Source: a virus
DNA length: 36,561 bases
Virus record (IMG/VR): IMGVR_UViG_3300010233_000104
Coordinates: 1 to 36,561 of that record
Reading direction: 5' to 3' (one strand)
Shown: positions 1 through 8,664 of the stretch, in pieces
How positions within the stretch are numbered: the stretch's first letter is position 1
Layout: the number at the start of each line of letters is the position of its first letter
Made by a program: the position numbers and the translations under genes
Notes under the pieces: model-generated
The model's input: the letters and a program-made list of their open reading frames with translations, nothing else
Database searches by the model: none
What the model was told of the DNA's origin: nothing

Positions 1-726
1 GTGATTGAAATTGATGACACACCAGAATCTGAAAGATTGTATTGGGGACACAGAACAGGAACCTTTGAGGAATGGGGACCTCTTGGAGACAAGGTGATGA
101 AGGTGACCAGAAATGGTTATTCCATTACAATGGGCAATGAGAACGTTCTCATTGAAGGAATTTGTCAGGTGACCATCAATGGTGATGCCAGTTTGGCTGT
201 AAAAGGAAATTATGATGTGTCTGTGGGTGGTAATTATACATTGACCGTTGGAGGAAATTATATTTCTGAGGTAATTGGATCCAAAACAGACATAACCATG
301 ATTAATTCAATAAATGTTGTGGGGGCAGTTTATTCATTGGGGGCTGTTGGTAGTGCAACCATTTCTACTTTAGGTTCCTTAGGATTATCCGGAGAAATAT
401 CAGCCAGTTTGGGGTCGCTCGCCGGCGTTTCGGTTTCGGCCGGAGCAGGTTTGAATTTGAGTGCCCTTGGTTTGGTAAATTTGAGTGCCAAAGGCATTTT
501 AAATATGTCCGGTGCCATAACCTTTATCAATATGGGTCTGGATCAAATAGCCGGAATTGCAGGTGGTGATTCTGGAGAAACAGCATCCGGAATAACCTGG
601 GACACTCCAGATTTAACTGGTGGACAAGCTTCTCCAGGCCTGTCCAGTGGTGGTGGTAGTCAACCAATTCAAGGATCAGGTGGTACCAACATCACCGGTC
701 CTGGATCCGGAACCATATCAACCTAA
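1..726 (+). CDS. 5: Baseplate hub/needle protein, C-terminal part (gp5-like), 5' truncated by window
   Basis: The frame is open from base 1, so the GTG there is most likely an internal codon of a gene that begins upstream. The visible 241 residues start with an OB-fold/VgrG-like ending (IEIDDTPESERLYWGHRTGT). They continue into octad repeats of the VxGxxxxx type (VKGNYDVS, VGGNYTLT, VGGNYISE at about residues 67-90), the signature of the T4 gp5 C-terminal triple-stranded beta-helix needle. Residues 95-185 are a long Ala/Gly/Ser/Leu-rich stretch that probably continues the helix. The C-terminus is a Gly/Ser/Pro-rich tail. The role, known for the family, is the membrane-piercing needle at the centre of the baseplate, and a PAAR tip gene follows directly, as expected. 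Whether a lysozyme domain exists upstream cannot be seen. Nearest alternative: a VgrG-like spike of another myovirus type. Confidence 0.85.
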   Translation: MIEIDDTPESERLYWGHRTGTFEEWGPLGDKVMKVTRNGYSITMGNENVLIEGICQVTINGDASLAVKGNYDVSVGGNYTLTVGGNYISEVIGSKTDITMINSINVVGAVYSLGAVGSATISTLGSLGLSGEISASLGSLAGVSVSAGAGLNLSALGLVNLSAKGILNMSGAITFINMGLDQIAGIAGGDSGETASGITWDTPDLTGGQASPGLSSGGGSQPIQGSGGTNITGPGSGTIST

Positions 727-739
727 AGGAAAAATATAA

Positions 740-946
740 ATGGCAGCAGGACCAGCAGGACAATTTGACAAATGTCCATTATCGATATGTCCAACAGTAT
801 ATGTTGGTGGAATAAATGCAGTCAAGGCCTTGACTGGATCAGCCACAGTATTTGTGGAAGGTTTTCCTATAGGGAGACTAGGTGATTTAGATTTATGTCA
901 TTTGCCTATAACTAAATTTGCACCAACAGTTTTTATAGGAGGATAA
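740..946 (+). CDS. 5.4: PAAR-repeat spike tip protein (gp5.4-like)
   Basis: This 68-residue protein has two PAAR-type half repeats: TVYVGGINAVKALTGSATVF and VEGFPIGRLGDLDLCH, ending in APTVFIGG. The pattern xTVFVxGxPxxRxGD is the hallmark of PAAR proteins, which form a sharp metal-stabilised cone on gp5/VgrG needles. Candidate ligands are Cys and His residues in DKCPLSICP and DLCH. It is shorter than T4 gp5.4 and most PAAR proteins (about 90-100 residues). An AAGGA ribosome-binding sequence sits about 10 bases before the ATG. It lies directly after the gp5-like needle gene, and its stop codon abuts the next ATG with no gap, so the three genes are probably co-translated. Confidence 0.88.
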   Translation: MAAGPAGQFDKCPLSICPTVYVGGINAVKALTGSATVFVEGFPIGRLGDLDLCHLPITKFAPTVFIGG

Positions 947-2005
947 ATGGCTGGTTCTAATACAATTTTTATTGGAAATGGTTCCGAGGTTTTATACAAT
1001 GCCTATGCTGAATTAATTGTTTCGGCGGCAACCACTCCAGCAAACACAAACGGCAACACAACCTCAGCCATGTCCATGGCTGTGTCCAATGTTTATGTTC
1101 TAATGGCTTCAAATACAACAATAGGAACAAATGCAGCCGTAATAAATCCTGTTTCAACTAATATTGCCACATTGCAATTGGCTTTAACCTCCATGAATGC
1201 TGCCGTAACAGCAAATGTTGGTGGATTTTCAAATACGGATCAAACTAATATCATGGCCAATGTTGGTTTGTTGTTTGCCCAAACAAATTCTCTTTTGGTT
1301 CACACAAATATACTCTCCAGTGTTACACCGGTTGGGGCAGCCGGCTCTCCAGGAACTCCGGCGGACTTTACCGGTGTGTTAGGAGCAGGTGTGGCCATGA
1401 ATGGTTTGACAAATACGGTTAATGGAACCCAAGGATGTTTTAATTTACTGGGTATGTTGTCAGCTTTGTTGTCTGGACCACTATTGGGACAATTCACTCA
1501 AGAAATTAATTTCTTGATTGGTTTGATAAACACACCAGGAACTTTGGCATCATTTGTAATCAACGCCATTAATGCCATGATTACTAGAATTATCAATATT
1601 ATTGTTTCGGACATTCAATATTATTTGAATGTGGTGTTGCAAATGAATCTGTTTTCATTTGCAAATGCCCTTATAGCCGCTTTATCGAATCCTTGTGCCG
1701 CCTTTTTATTAGCTGAAAATGTGGCCGGAGGAGCCTTAACTTCTGGATTGGGTATTGCCACATCGGCCTTGAATTCTATTGTCACATCATCCGGATTGGG
1801 TACAGCCATTGCGGGTGTTTCTAGTACCATTACTGGATTAGAACAAGGAGTATTGCAATCCATACAAAGTGCCATTGCAAGTATAACGCCAGGAACTCTT
1901 TTTAATCTTGGAGGAGCAAGTGCCTTATCTACTGGTGGATTTAGTGTGGATCAATTAAACAATTCTACCGATATATTGGATTCTAGTTCTACAATAGATA
2001 TATGA
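947..2005 (+). CDS. Unrecognised hydrophobic baseplate-region protein
   Basis: This 352-residue protein matches no family I can name. It is rich in Ala, Asn, Thr, Ile and Leu with very few charged residues. Residues 1-130 are Thr/Ala/Asn-rich and look helical. A Gly/Pro hinge around 125-145 follows (VGAAGSPGTPADFTG). Residues about 160-260 contain several strongly hydrophobic helices (for example FVINAINAMITRIINIIV) and two isolated Cys (in GCFNLL and NPCAAF). The C-terminal part is Ser/Gly/Ile-rich. The ATG follows the PAAR stop immediately, preceded by GGAGG in the PAAR gene. Its position between the spike tip and gp25 suggests a baseplate hub or spike accessory. Insertion into the cell membrane or the tail lumen is possible but is only inference. 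Confidence 0.8.
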   Translation: MAGSNTIFIGNGSEVLYNAYAELIVSAATTPANTNGNTTSAMSMAVSNVYVLMASNTTIGTNAAVINPVSTNIATLQLALTSMNAAVTANVGGFSNTDQTNIMANVGLLFAQTNSLLVHTNILSSVTPVGAAGSPGTPADFTGVLGAGVAMNGLTNTVNGTQGCFNLLGMLSALLSGPLLGQFTQEINFLIGLINTPGTLASFVINAINAMITRIINIIVSDIQYYLNVVLQMNLFSFANALIAALSNPCAAFLLAENVAGGALTSGLGIATSALNSIVTSSGLGTAIAGVSSTITGLEQGVLQSIQSAIASITPGTLFNLGGASALSTGGFSVDQLNNSTDILDSSSTIDI

Positions 2006-2038
2006 TAGACCTTAGGTTGGTTGGCATAAATATTTGAT

Positions 2039-2470
2039 ATGACAATCACATCTATTGCCGCCAAAAATAGAAATCCTACAGTTTATAGAGATATAGATTT
2101 AAATTTTTTGCCTAATCCAGGTACAGGTGATGTGGGGTTTTTGGTTAACAATAGAGCAATAATAGAATCTGTAAAAAGATTAATTTTTACTAATTTTTAT
2201 GAGCGATTATTTCATCCTGAAATTGGTAGTGGTGTTCAAGCTGATTTGTTTGAAAACAACACTTCTATGGTTGATAAATTATTACAGGATGATATAACGG
2301 AATGTTTAAATAATTGGGAACCAAGAATTAATGTAATTAGTGTTACTGTTGTCCAGGATCAAACAAATTTGAATATGGTAAACATAACATTGACTTGTTC
2401 TTTTGTGGGATTGCCTCAGGCTACTGGACAAACACAAAATATTAGCATATTGTTAGAAAGAGTAAGATAA
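2039..2470 (+). CDS. 25: Baseplate wedge protein gp25 (GPW/gp25 family)
   Basis: This 143-residue protein carries the family core: a conserved start (YRDIDLNFLPNPGTGDVGFL), the block VKRLIFTNFYERLFHPEIGS, and the EPR motif at residues 94-96 (NNWEPRINV). EPR is the diagnostic sequence shared by T4 gp25 and the type VI secretion protein TssE. T4 gp25 is 132 residues, so the length is normal. In the family, gp25 sits at the inner baseplate, joins the wedge core bundle (gp6/gp7) to the sheath and nucleates sheath assembly. Here it is placed just before gp6; in T4, gene 25 is in a different cluster. The preceding 33-base gap contains CATAAATA, only 6 bases before the ATG. Confidence 0.96.
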   Translation: MTITSIAAKNRNPTVYRDIDLNFLPNPGTGDVGFLVNNRAIIESVKRLIFTNFYERLFHPEIGSGVQADLFENNTSMVDKLLQDDITECLNNWEPRINVISVTVVQDQTNLNMVNITLTCSFVGLPQATGQTQNISILLERVR

Positions 2471-2472
2471 AA

Positions 2473-4572
2473 ATGGCTAATACAATCTTCCAAATCACAG
2501 AATTGGATTTCGATTTAATCAAATCCAATCAAATCAATTTCTTCCAAGGTCAAACACAATGGCTTGACTATAATTTTACAGGAAGTGGTTTGAATGTGTT
2601 GATGGATGTTTTGGCATATAACACACATTACAATGGTTTCTATGCAAACATGGTTGCTAATGAAATGTATTTGGATTCGGCAGTCATAAGAGATTCGGTT
2701 GTAAGTCGAGCCAAGGCACTTGGTTATGTTCCATCTTCAAAAAAAGCACCAACAGCTAATATTCAAATTGTTGTGACACCACCATTTGCGGGAAATAATT
2801 CTCCTACACTAACTTTACCTGCCTATAGTAGATTTTTATCAGAACAAATAAATGGTATTAATTATCCTTTCATTACCCTTGAATCTTATACTGTTTCAAA
2901 AAATCTTGTATCCAATGTATTTACCTTCCCATCTGTAACTGTTGTTCAAGGTGAGGTTATTAATTATAACTTTGCTATGGACGGCACATTAGGTTTACCA
3001 TTAACCTCTGTGTTTATTATCCCCGATGATAGTATCGATACATCCACCTTAACTATCGTGGTTCAGGCTTCGGCAACTAATTTAACATCCAATACATTTA
3101 TTCAGGCTAATGATGTTACTCAAATAGATGGCAATTCACAGGTATTCTTTTTAGAAGAAACATATAATGGTCAATATGGAATATATTTTGGTGATGGATT
3201 TTTAGGGGCACCATTATCTAATGGTAATATAGTTTTATGTACCTATATTTCTACTGATGGATCTGCCGCAAATAGTGCCAATCAATTCACTCCCCTAACA
3301 ACTATAGGTGGACCAACATTCAAATCCTCCATTACCACAAATTCTTTATCTGTTGGTGGCAGTGATAGAGAAAACATAGAATCGATTCGTTTCAGAGCAC
3401 CAATAGGTTATATTGCTCAAGGTCGTGCCACAACCGAACAAGATTATAAATCCGTTATATTAAAATATTATGGAAATTTCATTGACCAAATAAGTGTTTG
3501 GGGAGGTCAGGACAATCTTCCTGTTGTTTATGGTCAGGTGTTTATTTCTATTAAACCAAAAACTGGTTTTGCAGCCTCCAACACATTTAAAAATCAAATC
3601 ATATCAACACTAGTAAATTCATTAGGCGGTTTAGGAATTATTCCAAACATTGTTGATCCAACATATTTGTATGTGTTGTTACAAGCTTCCGTAAATTATG
3701 ATCCAAGTCAAACAACCTTGGCTCAAAGTGATATTCAAAATTTAGTATCGAGTCAGATTGTGGATTTTGCTGCAAATAATTTTGGTCAATTTGGTGGAAC
3801 AACATTAAAGTTATCCAGATTAGGTACAGCCATTGATGAAACCGAACAAAGCATAATTGATAATGACATAACAGTATTTTTACAAAAACAATTGATACCA
3901 ACATTGAATGTATCTCAAAACTATACACTTAATTTTTATGCTCCATTACATCGTGGTGGTCCGGATGAAAAATTATATTCATTCCCTGCTTTCAACCAAT
4001 ATGATAATTCTGGTATATTAAGACAGATGTATATTGAAGAGGTTCCGGAATCATTTACTGGCTTGCAAGCCATTCAAATATTAAATCCTGGAATTGGTTA
4101 TACTAGAATTTCACTAAACATCACAGGTGATGGTAGTGGCGCAAATGGTTATGCAACTATAGTCAACGGTAAATTGGCCACAGCAAATGTAGATGTGCCA
4201 GGTTTTGATTATAGTCTTGTTGAAATTAATATTGATGGTGATGGTTATGGAGCAATCTTAAGTGGTATATTAAATCAACAAATAGGTTACCTAAGAAGTT
4301 TCTATTTTGATTCAGTTACAGGAAACAAAATCATTTTAAACAATAATGTAGGTACCATAGATTACATTAATGGTATCATCAATTTATATAATTTACCAAT
4401 TGTCTCGGTCGTATCTAATCCATTTTATTTGAATGGGGTTTTGACATTTAATATTAGATCTGGATCAACAGGAAACCAATCAATTGCTGCTGTTAGAAAT
4501 TCATTGGTCGAATTAGATGCCACAAATCCTCTTTCTGTTCAAGTAATTGCTAATCCTATTTCATCGGTGTAA
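2473..4572 (+). CDS. 6: Baseplate wedge protein gp6
   Basis: This 699-residue protein (T4 gp6 is 660) has the typical N-terminal signature: SNQINFFQGQTQWLDYNFTG, then a stretch reading NVLMDVLAYNTHYNGFYANM around residues 40-60, followed by a DSAVIRDSVVSRAKALGYVP-like helix. The gp6/J family forms the dimeric ring that holds the wedges together and triggers baseplate opening. The middle region (about 260-480) keeps the gp6 pattern of RFRAPIGYIAQGRATTEQDY and Asp-rich loops. Residues about 540-596 carry a Gly-rich beta module (GIGYTR, GDGSGANG, then GDGYGA) that recurs in neighbouring baseplate proteins. The gene starts 2 bases after the gp25 stop. Confidence 0.95.
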   Translation: MANTIFQITELDFDLIKSNQINFFQGQTQWLDYNFTGSGLNVLMDVLAYNTHYNGFYANMVANEMYLDSAVIRDSVVSRAKALGYVPSSKKAPTANIQIVVTPPFAGNNSPTLTLPAYSRFLSEQINGINYPFITLESYTVSKNLVSNVFTFPSVTVVQGEVINYNFAMDGTLGLPLTSVFIIPDDSIDTSTLTIVVQASATNLTSNTFIQANDVTQIDGNSQVFFLEETYNGQYGIYFGDGFLGAPLSNGNIVLCTYISTDGSAANSANQFTPLTTIGGPTFKSSITTNSLSVGGSDRENIESIRFRAPIGYIAQGRATTEQDYKSVILKYYGNFIDQISVWGGQDNLPVVYGQVFISIKPKTGFAASNTFKNQIISTLVNSLGGLGIIPNIVDPTYLYVLLQASVNYDPSQTTLAQSDIQNLVSSQIVDFAANNFGQFGGTTLKLSRLGTAIDETEQSIIDNDITVFLQKQLIPTLNVSQNYTLNFYAPLHRGGPDEKLYSFPAFNQYDNSGILRQMYIEEVPESFTGLQAIQILNPGIGYTRISLNITGDGSGANGYATIVNGKLATANVDVPGFDYSLVEINIDGDGYGAILSGILNQQIGYLRSFYFDSVTGNKIILNNNVGTIDYINGIINLYNLPIVSVVSNPFYLNGVLTFNIRSGSTGNQSIAAVRNSLVELDATNPLSVQVIANPISSV

Positions 4573-4576
4573 TATT

Positions 4577-7270
4577 GTGTCTTTAATTCTTGCGAATGGT
4601 AATACAACTATAGCTGATTCTATTTCGGGTTTGGTTAATGATCAACTTCCGGAATATATTCGTGTAAACAACACCAATTTCACTTTATTCTTAGAATCGT
4701 ACTATGAATATTTGGAACAATATAATGTTGCCTGGAACACGGCTAATACAATTTCTCAAGGTAAAGGTCAACAACGTTTAAAGAGTTTATTAACCTATGC
4801 AGATGTGGATAATACCATTGATGGATTCAAACAACATTTAGCAAATGAAATATTAAAATTCTTCCCTCAAAACATTGCAGCTAATCCAACGTTGGTTATG
4901 AAAAATGCGAGACAATTTTATCGTTCGAAAGGTTCACCTAATTCATTCAGATTTTTGTTTCATGCATTATATGGTACCAATGTTGATATTTACATACCTA
5001 AAAATAACATTCTAAAAACATCATCTGGTAAATGGTTCATTCAAACATCCTTAAGAATATCAAATTTAGTAATTAATGGTGTTGCAAATAATACCTTGAG
5101 TGGGTTACAAACTTTTGTTAATACTCAATTGACCGGTCAGACAACAAATGCCAAAGCTATTGTTGAGAAAGTTTTAATTTCAATACAAAGTGGTGTGTCT
5201 GTTAGTCAATTGTTCGTTTCAGATTTACAAGGTGATTTTCAAAATGGTGAAACCATAACAACCACTGATATTAATGGCGATCAATTATCTGCCATGTTGA
5301 TTTCGGGTTTGGTAACAGAAGTATTGATAAACAGTTCAGGTACCTTGTATAATATCGGTGATCCTTTATTATTTTCAGCACCCCCAATTCCAGGAAATAC
5401 AGCCAAAGGATATGTGTCCGCTGTTAGTCAAGGTCGAATCAACACTTTGTTGATTACAAAAGAAGGTGCCGGCTTTTTAGTGAATGATCAAATATCATTC
5501 ACCGGTGGTGGTACAACACAAAATTCAAATGCCTATATTTCAGCTTTGGATGGTGCTGCTAATAATTTTTGGCATCCAAATACATACAATATCAACTCAG
5601 ACATTATATCTAATTTTTTGAATGTGGTTATTAATGCGAACAACTATGGTTTCACAACACCAAATGTGAATCTGTTATCTCAGATAGCGAATTCTTGGTC
5701 AAGCTTTTCATATGGTCCTTGTGGCCCTGCTCAAACCATCACGATCCTTGTATCTGCTAATAATTATATCACCACACCTACTGCCGATATTGTATCTAAT
5801 TCTAGAGTTAAGATTTTAGGTGTACTTGGTCGCATTTTCACTGTGACTGGTGGAATAAATTATAATGTCGGTGAACAATTAGTGTTCACAAATGTTCCCG
5901 GAGGTTATGGTTCCGGAGCAAATGGTATTGTTGCAAACACAGCCGCTAATGGAATGATATTAAGATGCCAATTAACCGCCCAGACAGGATTTTTAATAGG
6001 TGGCGCCGGATATGATATTAACTATATGCCAAATGTGTCTGTGACTACAGCAAATGGTTCTGGCGCAAAATTAGTCGCAGCCTCCTTATTAGCTGTAGGT
6101 TATCCATCATCTAACGTTATCATAGGTACATCAAATCTTGGACAAATTCTTGCAACGGTTATAACTGATCCAGGATCATTATATCCTACGGCTCCTTTTA
6201 TTAATATGACAACCTATGGTGATGGTAAGGCAAATCTTCAGGCTGAAATTGTTACTGGTGTTTACATGTATCCAGGCCGTTTCTTAGATGAAACAGGATT
6301 CCTTTCTTCTGCATCCAATTTCTTAGAGGATCAAGATTATTATCAAAATTATTCTTATGTGTTAAAAGTCCAACAAAGCATCAACCAATATGCAAATGTA
6401 ATTAAAAATCTTGTACATCCTGTTGGTTATAAAATGTGGGGTGAATATACAATAGAAGAAATTGGATATCCATTAACAATTACAACCCCTCCAGAAAATA
6501 ATACGCGCATTGAAACCATTTATACAGCTAATGCGGTTGAATCATTAACTTCTGGATCATATTTGGTAAAAAATACAGCATTGACAAATGTAACCAATAC
6601 TGTAACTGGTACATTATCTATGTGGTTAAACATTCGTGAACCTGTACCCAATGCAAATAGTTCAAATGCGGTTATTTTTTATATTGGAAATAATTCTCCA
6701 ATAGTAACTTCTTTTCTTGTTAAATTAGCAGCAACACCGGTATCTAATGCAGCTAATCTTTTCATAGAAATTGTTGGTAAGGATATTAATGGTAATGCAA
6801 TTTTGAAAATGGCTACTAATACCAAAGATGTTATTACTCCATCTAATAATTGGATTCATTTATTAACATCTTGGGATTTGGGTAACAATAATGCCACAAT
6901 ATGGTTGACAAATGTTAACTCTACTAATCTCTCCATATTTACACCAAATGCTAATGTTTATTTGAATGTTAATGCTGCTGGTGTTCTAGCTAGAGCAAAT
7001 GGATCAGAAGAATATTATGGTGATATGGCAGAATTTTGGTTTGATACACGCTTTATTGATTTAACTAATGTAACTAACAGAAACAAATTCATTTCTGTAG
7101 GACTCAAACCAGTTTCATTGGGGGCAAATGGAAATATTCCAACTGGTATTTCACCGTTGATTTATTTAAGTGGTAACGTGACAACCTTTAATGTGAATCA
7201 GGGAACTGGTGGTAATTTTAATACTGTAGGATTGTTGACTAAATCAAACACGGCGCCAACAGATATATAA
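4577..7270 (+). CDS. Baseplate wedge protein, gp7-like, with C-terminal LamG/concanavalin-like domain
   Basis: I chose the GTG at 4577, four bases after the gp6 stop, giving 897 residues starting MSLILANGNTT. The upstream TTG at 4547 would add 10 residues encoded inside gp6 and fits less well. Residues 15-155 are a helical domain (LPEYIRVNNTNFTLFLESYY, then FYRSKGSPNSFRFLFHALYG) known to me from wedge proteins of environmental T4-like phages. The position between gp6 and gp8 matches T4 gene 7 (1032 residues). Residues about 245-310 and 475-560 hold Gly-rich beta modules. Residues about 677-870 look like a LamG jelly roll: TLSMWLNIREP, WIHLLTSWDL, ATIWLTNV, then a GDMAEFWFDTR-type strand. The gp7 assignment rests on order and the N-terminal domain. 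The lectin-like domain suggests glycan contact and is inference. Confidence 0.75.
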   Translation: MSLILANGNTTIADSISGLVNDQLPEYIRVNNTNFTLFLESYYEYLEQYNVAWNTANTISQGKGQQRLKSLLTYADVDNTIDGFKQHLANEILKFFPQNIAANPTLVMKNARQFYRSKGSPNSFRFLFHALYGTNVDIYIPKNNILKTSSGKWFIQTSLRISNLVINGVANNTLSGLQTFVNTQLTGQTTNAKAIVEKVLISIQSGVSVSQLFVSDLQGDFQNGETITTTDINGDQLSAMLISGLVTEVLINSSGTLYNIGDPLLFSAPPIPGNTAKGYVSAVSQGRINTLLITKEGAGFLVNDQISFTGGGTTQNSNAYISALDGAANNFWHPNTYNINSDIISNFLNVVINANNYGFTTPNVNLLSQIANSWSSFSYGPCGPAQTITILVSANNYITTPTADIVSNSRVKILGVLGRIFTVTGGINYNVGEQLVFTNVPGGYGSGANGIVANTAANGMILRCQLTAQTGFLIGGAGYDINYMPNVSVTTANGSGAKLVAASLLAVGYPSSNVIIGTSNLGQILATVITDPGSLYPTAPFINMTTYGDGKANLQAEIVTGVYMYPGRFLDETGFLSSASNFLEDQDYYQNYSYVLKVQQSINQYANVIKNLVHPVGYKMWGEYTIEEIGYPLTITTPPENNTRIETIYTANAVESLTSGSYLVKNTALTNVTNTVTGTLSMWLNIREPVPNANSSNAVIFYIGNNSPIVTSFLVKLAATPVSNAANLFIEIVGKDINGNAILKMATNTKDVITPSNNWIHLLTSWDLGNNNATIWLTNVNSTNLSIFTPNANVYLNVNAAGVLARANGSEEYYGDMAEFWFDTRFIDLTNVTNRNKFISVGLKPVSLGANGNIPTGISPLIYLSGNVTTFNVNQGTGGNFNTVGLLTKSNTAPTDI

Positions 7271-7290
7271 TTTAAGGAATAAATAATATC

Positions 7291-8622
7291 ATGCCAAGTA
7301 TAATCTCTAACAAATTTAGAATCAATACAGGTGAAGAATTTATAAACAGTTTAGTTCAAACTGGTATGAATGTGAGTATCTATGCCACTATTTCTAAAAT
7401 TGATGCTTGGGCTAATGGCGATAGTTCTCCAGACACACCGGTCGACAATAGACAGAATGAGGTGAATGTTTGGAATAAAATGACCGGTGGTTCTAAATTG
7501 ACTGCCTATAACATGTCCTTAGTTATTCCACGAATAAATTGGATAGCAAACACAATATTTTCTTATTATACCGATGCAAATTCTACACCAATATTAAATA
7601 CCAATTTTTATGTTGTGACTTCCGATTTCAATGTTTATAAATGTATTGACAATAATTTTGGTGCTAATTCAACTGTAATGCCATCTTATACGGCTATTGA
7701 TTCTACACATACGGAATCTGATGGTTATACATGGAAATTTATGTATAATATCGGCACCGCCGATCAATTACGTTTTGTGACACCATATTGGATACCAGTT
7801 AAAAGATTGGGATTAAACGATGGATCATTACAATGGTTGGTTCAAACAAATGCTGTTGACGGTTCCATATTATGGATTAGAAATATCAATGGCGGAAATA
7901 ATTTCAACAATGTATCTAATATAATCATCACAATTGTTGGAGATGGATCAGGTGCCCAAGCTGTACCGGTGTGGAATGCCAACTCAAATTCTATTACATC
8001 TTATGTTATGTTAAACTATGGTTCTAGATATCATTATGCTAATGTGTTTATAACAGATTTGGGTGGGATCGGAACCAATGCAGTTGCTCAGGCTGTTATC
8101 AGTCCTCAAGGTGGACATGGTTCTAATCCTGTAGAAGAATTGGGTGGTTCTAATGTTTTGATTGATGTTAGATTAAAAGCTGATGAAGGACAAAAATTAA
8201 CCATTGCTAATTATTATCGCCAAATTGCTTTGTTAGAAAATCCTATTACATATGGTGCTAATAATGTTTATTCGAATACCGCTTTTAATCAAACACTGAT
8301 TTCTCAACTAAGCGCAGGAAGTGGTAATTATATTCTCGGTGAATATGTCTTTCAAGGCATAGCTTTAGCCAATAGTTCCTTTTCTGGTAGGGTATCAGAT
8401 TGGGATTCTGTAAATAATGTGATAAGAATAACAGAAACAACCGGTACTCCTACAGCAGCAGGTTTATTAGGAGCTAATAGTGGTACCATTAAATTTATTA
8501 TTAATACAACTCCTCCAGATCTAATTCCATATTCTGGCAGACTAATGTATATTGATAATATAGTACCAATCCAAAGAAATTCTAGTCAGACGGAAGACAT
8601 AAAATTTATCATCCAATTTTAA
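7291..8622 (+). CDS. 8: Baseplate wedge protein gp8
   Basis: This 443-residue protein (T4 gp8 is 334) has clear gp8 signatures: NVSIYATISKIDAWANGDSS with a following DTPVDN, LVIPRINWIANTIFSYY, VYKCIDNNFGANSTVMPSYT, DGYTWKFMYNIG, and GGHGSNPVEELGG. gp8 forms dimers bridging gp7 and gp10 in each wedge. The extra length is explained by two inserted beta modules. One at about residues 205-270 is Gly-rich (GDGSGAQAVPVW, then LNYGSRYHYANVFI). The other, at about 350-403 (GEYVFQG ... DWDSVNNVIRI ... GANSGTI), recurs in gp14 and gp15. An AAGGA ribosome-binding site precedes the ATG, and AATAAATA sits at 7278-7285. Confidence 0.93.
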   Translation: MPSIISNKFRINTGEEFINSLVQTGMNVSIYATISKIDAWANGDSSPDTPVDNRQNEVNVWNKMTGGSKLTAYNMSLVIPRINWIANTIFSYYTDANSTPILNTNFYVVTSDFNVYKCIDNNFGANSTVMPSYTAIDSTHTESDGYTWKFMYNIGTADQLRFVTPYWIPVKRLGLNDGSLQWLVQTNAVDGSILWIRNINGGNNFNNVSNIIITIVGDGSGAQAVPVWNANSNSITSYVMLNYGSRYHYANVFITDLGGIGTNAVAQAVISPQGGHGSNPVEELGGSNVLIDVRLKADEGQKLTIANYYRQIALLENPITYGANNVYSNTAFNQTLISQLSAGSGNYILGEYVFQGIALANSSFSGRVSDWDSVNNVIRITETTGTPTAAGLLGANSGTIKFIINTTPPDLIPYSGRLMYIDNIVPIQRNSSQTEDIKFIIQF

Positions 8623-8629
8623 AAAGTAG

Positions 8630-8637
8630 GATAAATA
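8630..8637 (+). promoter_or_regulatory. Candidate late promoter (GATAAATA)
   Basis: This octamer has 7 of 8 matches to the T4 late promoter TATAAATA. It lies in the 42-base gap before the DUF4815-type gene, 27 bases upstream of its ATG, with a TTAAGGA ribosome-binding sequence between. The spacing leaves room for a short leader. The region is AT-rich, so chance occurrence is possible. Confidence 0.4.
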
Positions 8638-8664
8638 AACTATTAGAATAAGTTAAGGAATTAA

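Noticed and set aside
2025-2032. CATAAATA as promoter for gp25
   Set aside because: Only 6 bases separate it from the ATG, leaving no room for a leader or ribosome-binding site.
4547-4576. TTG at 4547 as the start of the gp7-like gene
   Set aside because: It lies inside gp6 in another frame and would add residues (ILFHRCNIV) unlike a wedge N-terminus. The GTG at 4577 follows the gp6 stop by four bases and starts a sensible protein.
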